Of a stretch of 64,000 nucleotides of DNA, positions 13,401-25,161 are shown one piece after another. Positions within the stretch are counted from its first letter, which is position 1. Each line of letters starts with the position of its first letter. Origin of the DNA: Nematostella vectensis (Eukaryota > Cnidaria > Anthozoa > Actiniaria > Edwardsiidae); NCBI RefSeq assembly GCF_932526225.1, contig NC_064040.1, forward strand, positions 4,461,681 through 4,525,680, given 5' to 3'. Both the position numbers and the translations under genes were made by a program. A model generated the notes under the pieces. It was not told where the DNA came from and made no database searches. It saw only the letters and a list, made by a program, of their open reading frames with translations.

Positions 13401-16400
13401 TAGGTGAGGACATGCTCAAGTGATGTGGTATTTGTCTAACATGTACTTGAGGAGGGAAAGAGGAAGTGATGTCGGTCTAACCTTGGGTTTCTTCAGCGGG
13501 CTTGAGGACAGAGGTGTCAGCGCCAAAGATTGCCTTTGAAAGAAAACGTTTTGTCAAAATTGACACAAACCAAATACGATACTACGATGCTGGTATGAAG
13601 ATGATGAAAATATAATGATGTGATGATAATATAGTTAACGATGATAATATATATATATTTATATTTATATATAAACTACATCCTTATATACTTACAACTT
13701 GTAAATTCTTTAAATATAGTGTACTTAAATTACATCATTTTAACGGCGATTACAAATTGTTGATAAAGCTATGTGTTATTGAAATGAATTCGATTCTTCG
13801 ACTTATACTTCCTGCGTTTATTTAGACCATGGGGAGCCAAAGTAAATAATTGCATCATCCAGTACGCTTCTCTATTGAGAAGAACACTGTCTAGACCAAT
13901 CGGATCCTGCATAGCTATTGTTTCAATTACAATGAAGTCAAAATCACCTCGCTGCGGTTGAAATGCTTGGCGACTTCACATGTTTTCTTGTTGGTTCTCA
14001 TACTGGACTTACGATATATATATATATGGACCTAGAATCAATCATCTTACCTCTTTCTCCCCCCTGATCGAATAGGAATACTCGGCTTGAGAAATTCTGA
14101 TTTGACGGATGAGGGTGGCTCGGGCTGCACAGGAGTTACTTGTTCAACTGGCTCAGCGGGTTCAACCGGTTCGGTGGGTTTACTGGACTGGCACGTTTCC
14201 AGGTCTCGCAGGACCTCGTAGTTGATCTTGCTTGAGATCTTTCGTTCAACAAGCATCTTCTCGATCGCTTCACCTGCAGTCGATGCGGGCTGCTTGTTCT
14301 TCGACTTGTACTTGCGTTTCTAAGAACACGCACACACGTTTGGTTTTTACTTGCAATTTAATTGGACTTTAATCGTCACAAGCTTTTACCTTCTTCTCCG
14401 GCTTGACGATTCCTTGTTCTCTGTCCTGCGCCTCTTGCTCTTCTTTTTCTGTGAAAAATAAAAATCCTTTTGGAACCCTGAAGGAATCGAAAGTCCCTGA
14501 TAAAAGAGGATTATATTCATCTTTTAGTTCGAGGCGTATGGGGCCTCTCACCTCTGCTTAAACGTGTTTACTTCCCGGAGAGTATCTTTCTGTATCTCTC
14601 TGAATTTGACCTGCTCAACGAATGTGGGTTTACTAGAATAGAAGCTTGTGTTTCTTGCTTCCACGATGCACAATTCTTGATACGTATAAGGATTTCAGGG
14701 CCGTAGCAGGGGGTGGGGCACTGGGGGCACGTGCCCCCTAATATTTAAAAAAATATATAAGAAAATGACCAATAGGGGCGTGGCTGTGCCCTCCTAATAT
14801 TTTCTTAATGTTTCTGTATTGCCCCCCCCCCCTCCCAAAAAAAAATATTAAAATAAAATAATCGACGGCCCTGGGATTTAGAATGTGAAGCGCTTTAAAC
14901 ATGAGATATTTAACTGTTAATAATAAAAACCATATCTTTTCATATTCTTCGCAAGATATCCCTGGCCTTTTCAACTGTAGTGTTTTTAAACAAAAGCACA
15001 AAAGTTGATGCTGCCGAACCCTTACATACACACTCCTACAGGGTACTTTGTTAACAAGGTACCTTTCATCTTTTCGAGGTATTCCTTATTTTCCTCCATC
15101 CAAATCTTTGTTTTCACCTTGATTTCGTCCTCCGTCAGCAGACACTACGTCAAAAATAACCTATTAGCCAATCATAGTGAGCCTTATGCGATCTCCATGG
15201 AAACTTACCTTGTCCAACTCCACGTCATCCAATCCCGTTAGGTCTAATTCCTCTCCTGACTCCTCCCCTAAGAAGAACATCATTTAAGGTTAAACCACTC
15301 TTTTGTTATGGTATATAGTTGAAAATACAACGGTCAGTTTGCAAGAAAACTTCAAAACAACGATCTTGAAATGAAGTCTGATACGTATTTGACGATATTT
15401 GATGGTGGAAATGTTTCAGTTTACTGCTTTTGATGAGACAATGGAAATGGGTGGATGCTTTGTGTGACTCAGTAAGTTAGTTTGTCTCAGCGATTGATGA
15501 GTTGAAATGTGGAACAAATTTCATAATTATTCAAGATTATAAAAACAAATTTAGGCACATGCCTCAGTGAAGGCAATAATACAGTAATATGCACAGCTTA
15601 GCAGACGTTTGTTATCTGAATGAAGGGCGGAGTAGGACAAGACACGTGAATCCGTTTGTCCTTAGAAATCTCTGATCTCAAGTTTACTCGTTTCCAGAGT
15701 TTTCACTGACGATATTGGGAAATCTGTGGTGATGCATAGAACTTGTTTTACAGCAAAGTTTTTGAAAAAGAATCGCCTTACCCTCTTCATCTTGAGTCAT
15801 GTCATAACTCGCAAAACAATCCCCCCTAGTAGAACTCCCCGATACGCTAGCCGCAACATCCGCAGAACTGCAAGCAACACTTGCAGGCGACACTCCACCT
15901 GCCCTCTGATCACTCGGAGACATGGCTTTCTCGGTGTTGTCTTGGTTGCGGATTTCTTGCCGAATCCCCAGAATGTTATCAATCTCAGTGCGGAATTTCT
16001 CGACCTCTTGCGTGATCTCTGGGTTGACCACGTCCTCGGCTTGTTGCTTAGCCTTCTTCCTGGCATGCGTAAAGCATGGCGGGTCTTGCTCTTCCTCCAG
16101 GTCTATCTTATGGAACTCGTCGATGGTCAGTTGACTGGACGGCGTGTCCTTGAACTCGCCTAGTCGCTTACGGATGGTGGTGTCACTGATTCGGACGACT
16201 TTGACCACTTCCCGGACAGACCGGTTAAAGCTGTGAAGTCGTGATGCTACCAGAAGAGCTAAAGATTGAAAGAATTCTGTGAGCAAAATGGACAATTATA
16301 AAATAAGCGTCTTCAAAGCTGTAAGCATGGAAATCGGCATTCAAGATAGACACATACTTTCCTCATACACTAAAGTTTAGAAATCCCCCCAAAACGCGAG

Positions 16401-19400
16401 AGTAGGAAGATTCTTCAAGAAGAAAAGAATGTGGGGGGAGGGGGATGCACAGTCATAGATAACAAATGAAAAAAACTCCAAGATCTGGTGTTACTTCAAG
16501 AAGAAAAGAATATTTCTTGGCGGCTGTGGGGGTGCACATTCATAGATATCATATGTGAAAAGGCTAAGACAATGGGGTTCAGAAGGCACTTTGCAACAGT
16601 CACTTGCTACACACCTCCCATATGAGCAAAAACGCACCTGCACCACACAGCCCAGACGGCCTTCGGCCATGATGAATCCAGTCTCTTTTCATCCGGGATA
16701 CAAGCCTCAGTGCTGTGACAGCAACGTCATGTTCTTTCTCTCCAAGCTCAAGCTTGTGGGCGAAGCGATGGATGTAGAGGCAGGGATCTGTGATTAGGAA
16801 AGATAAACATGAGTGATGGATACAAATCCTCTAAACTATTAGCACTGCATGATTATATCACATGGTGTGCCTAGGGTACTCTGGGTACCAGAGCCTCTGA
16901 GCTTTGCGGCGAAAACGATTTGAGCGAAGCTCAGAGCCTTTGGTACCCAGGGTATACCCAGGGTGATTGTACCTACCTATTGCTGGGTGGCACCCAGGGT
17001 GATTGTACCTACCTATTGCTGGGTGGTACCCAGAGTATACCCAGGGTGGTTGTACCTACCTATTGCTGGGTGGTACCCAGGGTATGCCCAGGGTGATTGT
17101 ACCTACCTATTGCTGGGTGGTACCCAGAGTATACCCAGGGTGGTTGTACCTACCTATTGCTGGGTGGTACCCAGGGTGATTGTACCTACCTATTGCTGGG
17201 TGGCACCCAGGGTGATTGTACCTACCTATTGCTGGGTGGTACCCAGGGTATACCCAGGGTGATTGTACCTACCTATTGCTGGGTGGCACCCAGGGTGATT
17301 GTACCTACCTATTGCTGGGTGGTACCAAGGGTGATTGTACCTACCTATTGCTGGGTGGTACCCAGGGTATGCCCAGGGTGATTGTACCTACCTAATGCCA
17401 GGAGGTACCCAGGGTATACCCAGGGTGGTTGTACATACCTATTGCTGGGTGGTACCCAGGGTATGCCCAGGGTGATCGTACCTACCTATTGCCGGGTGGT
17501 ACCCAGGGTGATTGTACATACCTATTGCTGGGTGGTACCCAGGGTATGCCCAGGGTGATTGTACCTACCTAATGCCAGGAGGTACCCAGGGTATGCCCAG
17601 GGTGATTGTACCTACCTATTGCCGGGAGGTACCCAGAGTATGCCCAGGGTGGTTGTACCTACCTATTGCCAGGTGGTACCCAGGGTGGTTGTACCTACCT
17701 ATTGCCAGGTGGTACCCAGGGTGATTGTACCTACCTATTGCCAGGTGGTACCCAGGGTATGCCCAGGGTGGTTGTACATACCTATTGTCGGGTGGTACCC
17801 AGGGTGATTGTACCTACCTATTGCCAGGTGGTACCCAGGGTGGTTGTACCTACCTATTGCCAGGTGGTACCCAGGGTATGCCCAGGGTGGTTCTACATAC
17901 CTATTGCCAGGTGGTACCCAGGGTATGCCCAGGGTGGTTGTACCTACCTATTGCTGGGTGGTACCCAGGGTGGTTGTACATACCTATTGTCGGGTGGTAC
18001 CCAGGGTGATTGTACCTACCTATTGCCGGGTGGTACCCAGGGTATACCCAGGGTGATTGTACCTACCTATTGCCGGATGGTACCCAGGGTGGTTGTACAT
18101 ACCTATTGTCGGGTGGTACCCAGGGTGATTGTACCTACCTATTGCCGGGTGGTACCCAGGGTATGCCCAGGGTGATTGTACCTACCTATTGCCGGGTGGC
18201 ACCCAGGGTGATTGTACCTACCTATTGCCTGGTGGTATCCAGGGTATACCCAGGGTGGTTGTACATACCTATTGCCGGGTGGTACCCAGGGTATGCCCAG
18301 GGTGGTTGTACATACCTATTGTCGGGTGGTACCCAGGGTGGTTGTACATACCTATTGCCTGGTGGTATCCAGGGTGGTTGTACATACCTATTGCCGGGTG
18401 GCACCCAGGGTGATTGTACCTACCTATTGCCTGGTGGTATCCAGGGTATACCCAGGGTGGTTGTACATACCTATTGCCTGGTGGTATCCAGGGTGGTTGT
18501 ACATACCTATTGCCGGGTGGCACCCAGGGTGATTGTACCTACCTATTGCCTGGTGGTATCCAGGGTATGCCCAGGGTGGTTGTACCTACCTATTGCTGGG
18601 TGGTACCCAGGGTGGTTGTACATACCTATTGTCGGGTGGTACCCAGGGTGATTGTACCTACCTATTGCCGGGTGGTACCCAGGGTATACCCAGGGTGATT
18701 GTACCTACCTATTGCCGGATGGTACCCAGGGTGGTTGTACATACCTATTGTCGGGTGGTACCCAGGGTGATTGTACCTACCTATTGCCGGGTGGTACCCA
18801 GGGTATGCCCAGGGTGATTGTACCTACCTATTGCCGGGTGGCACCCAGGGTGATTGTACCTACCTATTGCCTGGTGGTATCCAGGGTATACCCAGGGTGG
18901 TTGTACATACCTATTGCCGGGTGGTACCCAGGGTATGCCCAGGGTGGTTGTACATACCTATTGTCGGGTGGTACCCAGGGTGGTTGTACATACCTATTGC
19001 CTGGTGGTATCCAGGGTGGTTGTACCTACCTATTGCCGGGTGGCACCCAGGGTGATTGTACCTACCTATTGCCTGGTGGTATCCAGGGTATACCCAGGGT
19101 GGTTGTACATACCTATTGCCGGGTGGTACCCAGGGTATGCCCAGGGTGGTTGTACATACCTATTGCCAGGTGGTACCCAGGGTGGTTGTACATACCTATT
19201 GCCGGGTGGTACCCAGGGTATGCCCAGGGTGGTTGTACATACCTATTGTCGGGTGGTACCCAGGGTGATTGTACCTACCTATTGCCAGGTGGTACCCAGG
19301 GTGATTGTACCTACCTATTGCCGGGAGGTACCCAGAGTATGCCCAGGGTGGTTGTACCTACCTATTGCCGGGTGGTACCCAGGGTATGCCCAGGGTGGTT

Positions 19401-22400
19401 GTACATACCTATTGTCGGGTGGTACCCAGGGTGATTGTACCTACCTATTGTCGGGTGGTACCCAGGGTATGCCCAGGGTGATTGTACCTACCTATTGCCA
19501 GGTGGTACCCAGGGTGATTGTACCTACCTATTGCCGGGTGGTACCCAGGGTATGCCCAGGGTGGTTGTACATACCTATTGTCGGGTGGTACCCAGGGTGG
19601 TTGTACATACCTATTGCCAGGTGGTACCCAGGGTGATTGTACCTACCTATTGCCTGGTGGTATCCAGGGTATGCCCAGGGTGGTTGTACCTACCTATTGC
19701 CAGGTGGTACCCAGGGTATGCCCAGGGTGTTTGTACCCACCTATTGCCGGGTGGTACCCAGGGTGATTGTACCTACCTATTGCCGGGTGGTACCCAGGGT
19801 GATTGTACATACCTATTGCCGGGTGGTACCCAGGGTGATTGTACCTACCTATTGCCAGGTGGTACCCAGGGTGATTGTACCTACCTATTGCCAGGTGGTA
19901 CCCAGGGTGATTGTACCTACCTATTGCCGGGTGGTACCCAGGGTATACCCAGGGTTGTTGTACATACCTATTGCCAGGTGGTACCCAGGGTATGCCCAGG
20001 GTGATTGTACCTACCTATTGCTGGGTGGTACCCAGGGTGGTTGTACATACCTATTGCCGGGTGGTACCCAGGGTATGCCCAGGGTGGTTGTACATACCTA
20101 TTGCCGGGAGGTTAATGTACAACTCCTGTGCAAGCTTGAGATATGCTCTTCCAAGAGTAAACACATCAATCTAGGGAAGAGAAAGTATTTTGTATGCATG
20201 ATAAAGAAAAAAAAAAACAGAATAATTATTCCTTTGTTGCCCCTCCCAACCAACACAGATGTTAGCCTCATATAATGTCGTTTGAATGAATCAGGCCTAG
20301 TCACTGTTGAAGCTACACAGAATTGTACTAAGGAATGCACTAGTTGGCTTATGGTGAGTTTTTTTATACAATGATTATGATATTGGCATCAGTTACCTGC
20401 AAAATATCACTGAAATCCAGCAACATATCTGATCAATGATGAAGGAGAAATGGTTTTTTTGTCAAAATAAAGAAAATACCGCTGTATTTTCAATGATAAA
20501 CAATAACAAAGCAGTGGGTGATTGACATTCTTTAATGCCTTGTGTTGTTTCATGCCAAGGATACGAGGAGTCCTCTCTGTTCGGCAAACCAGGTACAAAC
20601 ATGCTGCAACGACATGGGCAGTGCGCCGGCCCCTCGTCAGTCTCTTGTTCACAGCAAGTTTGTAGAAGTTGTATGCTGTATCAATACAATGCTGATTCAT
20701 CTGCAGTTGGTGCCCTAGCTGGTTAATTCTCTTACGACCTTTGAATAAAGACCAGAAATGGTTAAGATGAACATAAGTACCCCCACCCCTCTAAGAACTG
20801 ACCGCCCCTCTCTTCCTGGGCAAGGGTTATGCCTTACCACCATATAAGACCCAAAGAACCCAAACACATCTATGAACTGACCGCCCCTCTCTTCCTGGGC
20901 AAGGGTTATGCGTTACTACTATTTAAGACCCAAAGAACCCACACCCCTCTAAGAAATGACCACTCCCCTTTTCCTGGGAAAGGGGTACACCGCTACCACC
21001 ATATAAGGCTGATTTTACCATTTTCTAGTGTGATGGCTCTTGATTCTTGTGCAAGTCCATGGCGGAAACCAGTACCTAGACCAATACCAGCTTTGTTTCC
21101 TGAAAAATTATAAACAGATCTCACAAAAAGACCCTTTAAGCTTACATTTAAAAAAAAGAAACTCCTTATATCCATCGGACGTGGATCATCGTCATATCTT
21201 TTTTATCTTTGATATTATTTGGACATACTTTACTTTACTTTAATACTTTAATAAATTACTCCCCTATACAATAGTATAAGGTAGCTTACGCTAATACTGG
21301 GGAGGGCACAGTCAGTTTACAGCCGGTGGAGATGCGGAGCCACCTTTAGTTGCCTGATGGCTGGCAAAGCTGCTGCTTTAACGGACTCCAGATTACTTAG
21401 GTTTACAATATTATCAGGAAGTAAATTCCATGCTCTTATTGCTCTAGGAAAAAAGAACAATTAAAGGAAAGAATATTCGAGTGCAATTGTTGAAAGCGTT
21501 GTATATGATTTCAAATAAAATATCTGTCTGTCTTTTAGGGTGCAAATTTGGAGCCTTGGGTATATTTTAGGGGTGAAAATGAGAATGCCCAATTTTTTTT
21601 CAAAAACTCCTGACGATGATCCCTGTCCGTTTGATATCGGAGTACTATACCTTTTTTCTATAGAAAAAATCATAATTTTCTTAAAATAACCAGAAAAGTT
21701 TTTTTTTCAGAATATATATTTTTTCCAAAATATAATATACTTTTATTACACTACTATTCCGATTCTTATGCAGAAGGCAATTTCAACACAATCGAATTTT
21801 GGTTGTATTAAATATGAGTTAAATAATAGCATAAACCCGTAAAGGAAAAACAAGATCAGATGTTTTAATCTTTTTGAATTTATACTTGATGAACATTAAA
21901 TTAAATTCGCATAGAATTTAATGTTTCACACAAAATTTTGTAATAATTTAGATCCACTTTCACCTAAAAGACAATATATATAGCATTTATTAACTATCAC
22001 GTGACCAGCGAAGACTCGATGGCCACGCGTTCAACGACTTCGTCTTTCAAGGCAGAAACTACAGGTTCGAATCCCCCAAACTGAAAAATCACCTTTCAGC
22101 TGAGGGGAATTCTATTTTTTTGCGATGTTTTTTTTCTTTTTTACGTAATCTTACAAACAGATATGCGGTTTCAAGTCGAAAAATGTGTAATTATTGCTAT
22201 CATTTTGGCGCAATTTTCGACATGTTTGAAGTCTTAAAATGTAAAGAACAATTTCGTCTAAATATGAGATTTATTCTTGACATTCAATACATAAAAAAGC
22301 TATACAGTTGTGGCACAAACAGATAAAATACTTATAAGAAAACGACTTATAATTTATAACACAAATTTAACAATATAAAATTGATAAATAAACGGATTTC

Positions 22401-22665
22401 ACGCGATATAAGACACAGTAACTTCAATTTTATTCACTCATATGTCCATAGCTCAGACTGAAGGCGTTCCAAACTGTTCTTTACCTTCAGACGAAACAAA
22501 TTGGCCGATAGCACTCGTTCCTCCAAGAGAATTTTCCTGAAACTGAACCTCGGATACGATAATGTTGTCTTCTAGCACAGACCCACACCCCATACACACC
22601 GCGTCGCCCCGCGACGGATCAAGGTCGATGTCGCTACCACCACAATTAGAACACACAGAAGACAT
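10427..22665 (-). CDS. BRF1: BRF1, TFIIIB subunit (RNA polymerase III initiation)
   Basis: Fourteen coding exons: 22665-22485, 21099-21019, 20738-20565, 20428-20397, 20170-20098, 16787-16638, 16258-15782, 15267-15209, 15144-15063, 14448-14390, 14319-14051, 13533-13482, 13194-12945 and 10467-10427. They join in phase to 1980 bp, 659 aa (human BRF1 is about 677). The zinc ribbon has cysteines 5, 8, 24 and 27. Two TFIIB-type cyclin folds follow at about residues 85-280, with the family stretches [43 protein letters not shown] and [17 protein letters not shown]. The Brf homology region ([11 protein letters not shown]) and an acidic, tyrosine-rich C-terminus complete it. BRF1 joins TBP and BDP1 on tRNA and 5S genes and recruits Pol III in the nucleus. 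I start at ATG 22665. Introns 5 and 13 are expanded by minisatellites that begin at the donor sites. Confidence 0.95.
10526..12944 (-). repeat. 31-bp minisatellite filling BRF1 intron 13
   Basis: About 78 copies of a 31-bp unit fill the intron from its 5' splice site to about 58 bp before its 3' splice site. On the BRF1 sense strand the unit core is GACGGTAAGTGTGAG. The real junction is GACG|GTAAGTGTG, so almost every unit repeats a strong donor-like site. A variant with a TTTTAC insert alternates with the main type, mostly nearer exon 13; units near the 3' end are more uniform (CTGT in place of CCGT on the plus strand). A plus-strand open frame of 849 codons across it is a by-product of the repeat. 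Confidence 0.95.
14697..14835. repeat. Dispersed GC-rich repeat, copy 1
   Basis: This segment in BRF1 intron 9 matches, in reverse complement, part of 42392-42592 in a UBR7 intron. Shared landmarks are GCAGGGGGTGGGGCACTGGG, GACCAATAGGGGCGTGGCTG and an end in a C-run after TTTCTGTATTG. The ends and type of the element are not clear. Confidence 0.65.
16874..16959. repeat. Inverted repeat beside the BRF1 intron 5 array
   Basis: Arms of about 31 bp (CTGGGTACCAGAGCCTCTGA side and its near-complement) flank a ~24-bp loop, forming a strong hairpin at the 3'-splice-site end of the array. One arm overlaps the array motif GGTACCCAGGGTATACCC, so the arm and the array may share origin. Confidence 0.7.
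16950..20097 (-). repeat. 36/47-bp minisatellite in BRF1 intron 5
   Basis: A long array of 36-bp and 47-bp units fills most of this 3.3-kb intron and starts directly at the exon 5 donor. On the sense strand each unit reads CCGGCAATAG then GTAGGTAC or GTATGTAC, which is the exon end plus donor. The plus-strand 15-mer CTATTGCCGGGAGGT at the end of exon 5 (20098-20112) recurs exactly at 17616-17630 and 19315-19329. The longer unit type carries an added GGTATGCCCAG or GGTATACCCAG. Confidence 0.95.
20780..21017. repeat. 79-bp tandem repeat in BRF1 intron 2
   Basis: Three diverged copies of a 79-bp unit (GAACTGACCGCCCCTCTC at 20796 and 20875; GAAATGACCACTCCCC at about 20953) make up most of the 280-bp intron 2. 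The array lies within a few bases of the exon 2 donor. Confidence 0.75.
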
Positions 22666-23016
22666 CCTTGCTGGCACTCTGGGTACACAGGTTAAGAACT
22701 TATTGCGGAGTTTTTAGCCGGCATTACACATTCTTGTACTAGCAGCATTCGAGATCTTCGCTATACTTGTCTGCCGGCAAAGCATCATGGGTGACGCAAT
22801 AGTGAAATCCTCTAGGGCGGGGTAAGGATCTCAAGAAAAGTGACAAGCCTAGTTCACACAGCAAGAAATGCCCATAAATGTAACTATCGTTTTATTGAAA
22901 TGTCCATCAATTTTTGACTGCGTTGTATCAAGCCATTTGCCTAACTATGTTCTAGGGCTACCTGTGTTTTGTTATGAAAACAGCCGCTGACCACAACAAC
23001 AGCAGTCAAATCCAAG
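22666..23016. promoter_or_regulatory. Probable bidirectional promoter upstream of BRF1
   Basis: This 351-bp space separates the BRF1 start from a plus-strand start in a CCAAGATGGCGGGAG context, a YY1-like motif. It is relatively free of repeats. The function is inferred from position. Confidence 0.45.
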
Positions 23017-23044
23017 ATGGCGGGAGTTTTGCGCGTAGTATTCG
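23017..23044 (+). CDS. Possible first exon divergent from BRF1
   Basis: ATG in CCAAGATGGCGGGAG opens nine codons (MAGVLRVVF plus one base) before a consensus donor G|GTAAGT. A later segment, 24205-24314, has an acceptor (GGCTAG), a donor (TCG|GTATAT) and an open frame in matching phase. That segment could in turn join in phase to the 25162 gene through the acceptor ACATCTAG at 25153. If so, the helical-repeat protein would gain an N-terminal extension. Otherwise this exon is 5' UTR with a short upstream frame. The join is unproven. Confidence 0.3.
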
Positions 23045-23220
23045 GTAAGTCTCTTCAACACAAATCAGTCCTTAATAAGATCGCTTTATATCTAAAGGCG
23101 AATCAAATTTGTTACGGGGGGCTCTTATTACGATGGAGGGGCACTCGTTAAAATAAAAAAGGGAGATACCAGTCAAACTAAATCCGATCCAGGCAATTTT
23201 TTGGAGATTCTGACTGAAGG

Positions 23221-23752
23221 TACAGTGGAACCTGGTTGTGCCTCGGGAGAAAAAAATGTATCGTTGCAAAGAGGTCCTCGATTTTAGGACATAAAGAACA
23301 ATCCATTAAAAATATCGTTGTAGCGAGGTCGGGTTATTATCAACTTTTACAAAGTAATAATATTTTAACTGTTTTCTGTGTAAGAATGTTCAATTACTCT
23401 CTGTTAAACTGTGATTTGTATTTAACAAGATCTGCCAAGTTAAAAATAAATTAACTGTACTGTACGTGTGTGGTGTCCTGAGTTTTTCTTTCGAAGTTGA
23501 TAGACAGAATCAGTAATATAGGTGGTGTACAAGGGATAACATGCAACAAAAACTTTTCGCGATACATTGTATCATTGTATCGATGTCAAAATTACGCTTG
23601 GGAGAACAGATTTGTATCGTAAAATCAAGAATATCGTTGTATCCAATATCGTAAGACTGAGGTAATTTCTTATACATTTTACTGTATTTCCGCCAGGAGA
23701 AATGAACGCCATCGTAAAATAGAAGTTATCGTAAAATCCAGGTTCCACTGTA
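23221..23752. mobile_element. TA-flanked element with CAGTGGAACCTGG termini
   Basis: The left end TACAGTGGAACCTGG and right end CCAGGTTCCACTGTA are inverted repeats with TA at both edges, about 532 bp apart. Ends of this type are known from pogo/Tc1-mariner-like elements. The interior repeats ATCGTTGTA and ATCGTAAAAT motifs. No transposase frame is visible, so it is a non-autonomous or decayed copy. Confidence 0.75.
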
Positions 23753-25161
23753 TTCAAATAAGGTCATGGCACCTATTATCAAACATAATAATTCGACCTA
23801 GATAACGAAAATCTGATGGTTAAATTTGGGAGAAAACTATTGTTAGTAAGAAGTGTTTTGAAGCCCTATTATTGGATGCTCTTACCTATTATCCGACACC
23901 CTAGCCCTATTACCAGACAGCAGATTCCTTCGCAAGATATAACACGAAAAACATGCATGATTTAAAAAAAAAATACAGCAGGCAATAACTGTGGACAAAT
24001 TTACTTGCAAAAATCACGATGGAATTAAGTTTGCTACTCTTTCTCTTGCTACTATTTCTTCGCTGTAGCAAGTGATTCAAAACACATGCATTGCGCATGT
24101 GACAAACTGTACGCTGAAATGTGCTTTCACTTGGCCAACGCTCAAATTTATGTTGAATCGTTCGGCGTTTGCTTGTCTGTCCAATAATAGGGCACCAAGG
24201 CTAGGTACAAACAATTCGAGCTATCCTGAAGTGTCTACGGGAACAGATCCAAATAGCATCCTGGGAGATCAACAACAAAATAGCGGATTTGCCGAGCAAC
24301 TTTCATCAAGATCGGTATATCTTTTTTATGGCTTCTTTTTGTTCTTACGTATTCAAGTCAAAGAGAGGATTTCAATCACCATTTTGCGTTGTGTGAGACT
24401 AAATTATTTCTAGTTTGGCGAAGTAATAAACACTCGTAAAAAGCTTTGGAACACATGATTTCTGAATGTTGTTTCTTCGACTTGATGGGTCATTTTTCGG
24501 TGTGTTTTCCCAATTGTTTGAGATATATATGATTTTTTTCGAGTGTCCGATAATAGAGCCCTGTCCGATAATAGGTACCAATACCTTAAATGTAAAACAG
24601 AAAGGTTCACCTTTCAACTCTTGCAAATATGGATGGGTCATGGAAAATTATATTTTATTTGATCTTTACCCCACCCCTGTTTTTTATGACCAGTCCCTAA
24701 TTGAATCCAATGTTTTTAAAATAGTGCTTTGGCACATTGCCTAACTTCTTCTCTACCAAGTCACACTAATTAATTAACCTGAATCGAGGGGCTTACTGCT
24801 AAAATACCGCTGGGGATACTGGCTGCTGACACTGTTACCTTGTTCAAGTGCTCACATACTAATTTAACCTTATGATTAAAGAATTTGTAAAACAGTCTGT
24901 ATTTTTGGGGGTAATTGCTGCATGTGAATTGTGGGTGAGTTCCACTAAATTAATATCTCCTTCTTTATAGATTAAAAACTATTGTGGCAGTGTATTCCAC
25001 TAAATTAATCTCCTTCTTTATAGATTAAAAACTATTGTGGAAGTGTATTCTGAAGCTGCTCTGTCATTTTATTGATTATCTGTTCTATGCAATATTATTT
25101 TTCCTCTTAATAGGATAGTCAACCATGCAAATCTACAGCAAACAACATCTAGGCCCTTAGG

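Noticed and set aside
16963..20275. Many overlapping plus-strand frames of 70-260 codons with [10 protein letters not shown] repeats
   Set aside because: By-products of the BRF1 intron 5 minisatellite; frames overlap each other and follow the unit length.
22010..22090. tRNA-like B box (GGTTCGAATCCC) at 22064-22075
   Set aside because: The T-stem and acceptor stem do not pair and no proper A box lies upstream. At most a decayed tRNA-derived repeat.
22666..22677. Upstream extension of BRF1 by four codons
   Set aside because: It would require a GTG start; the ATG at 22665 fits the family N-terminus.
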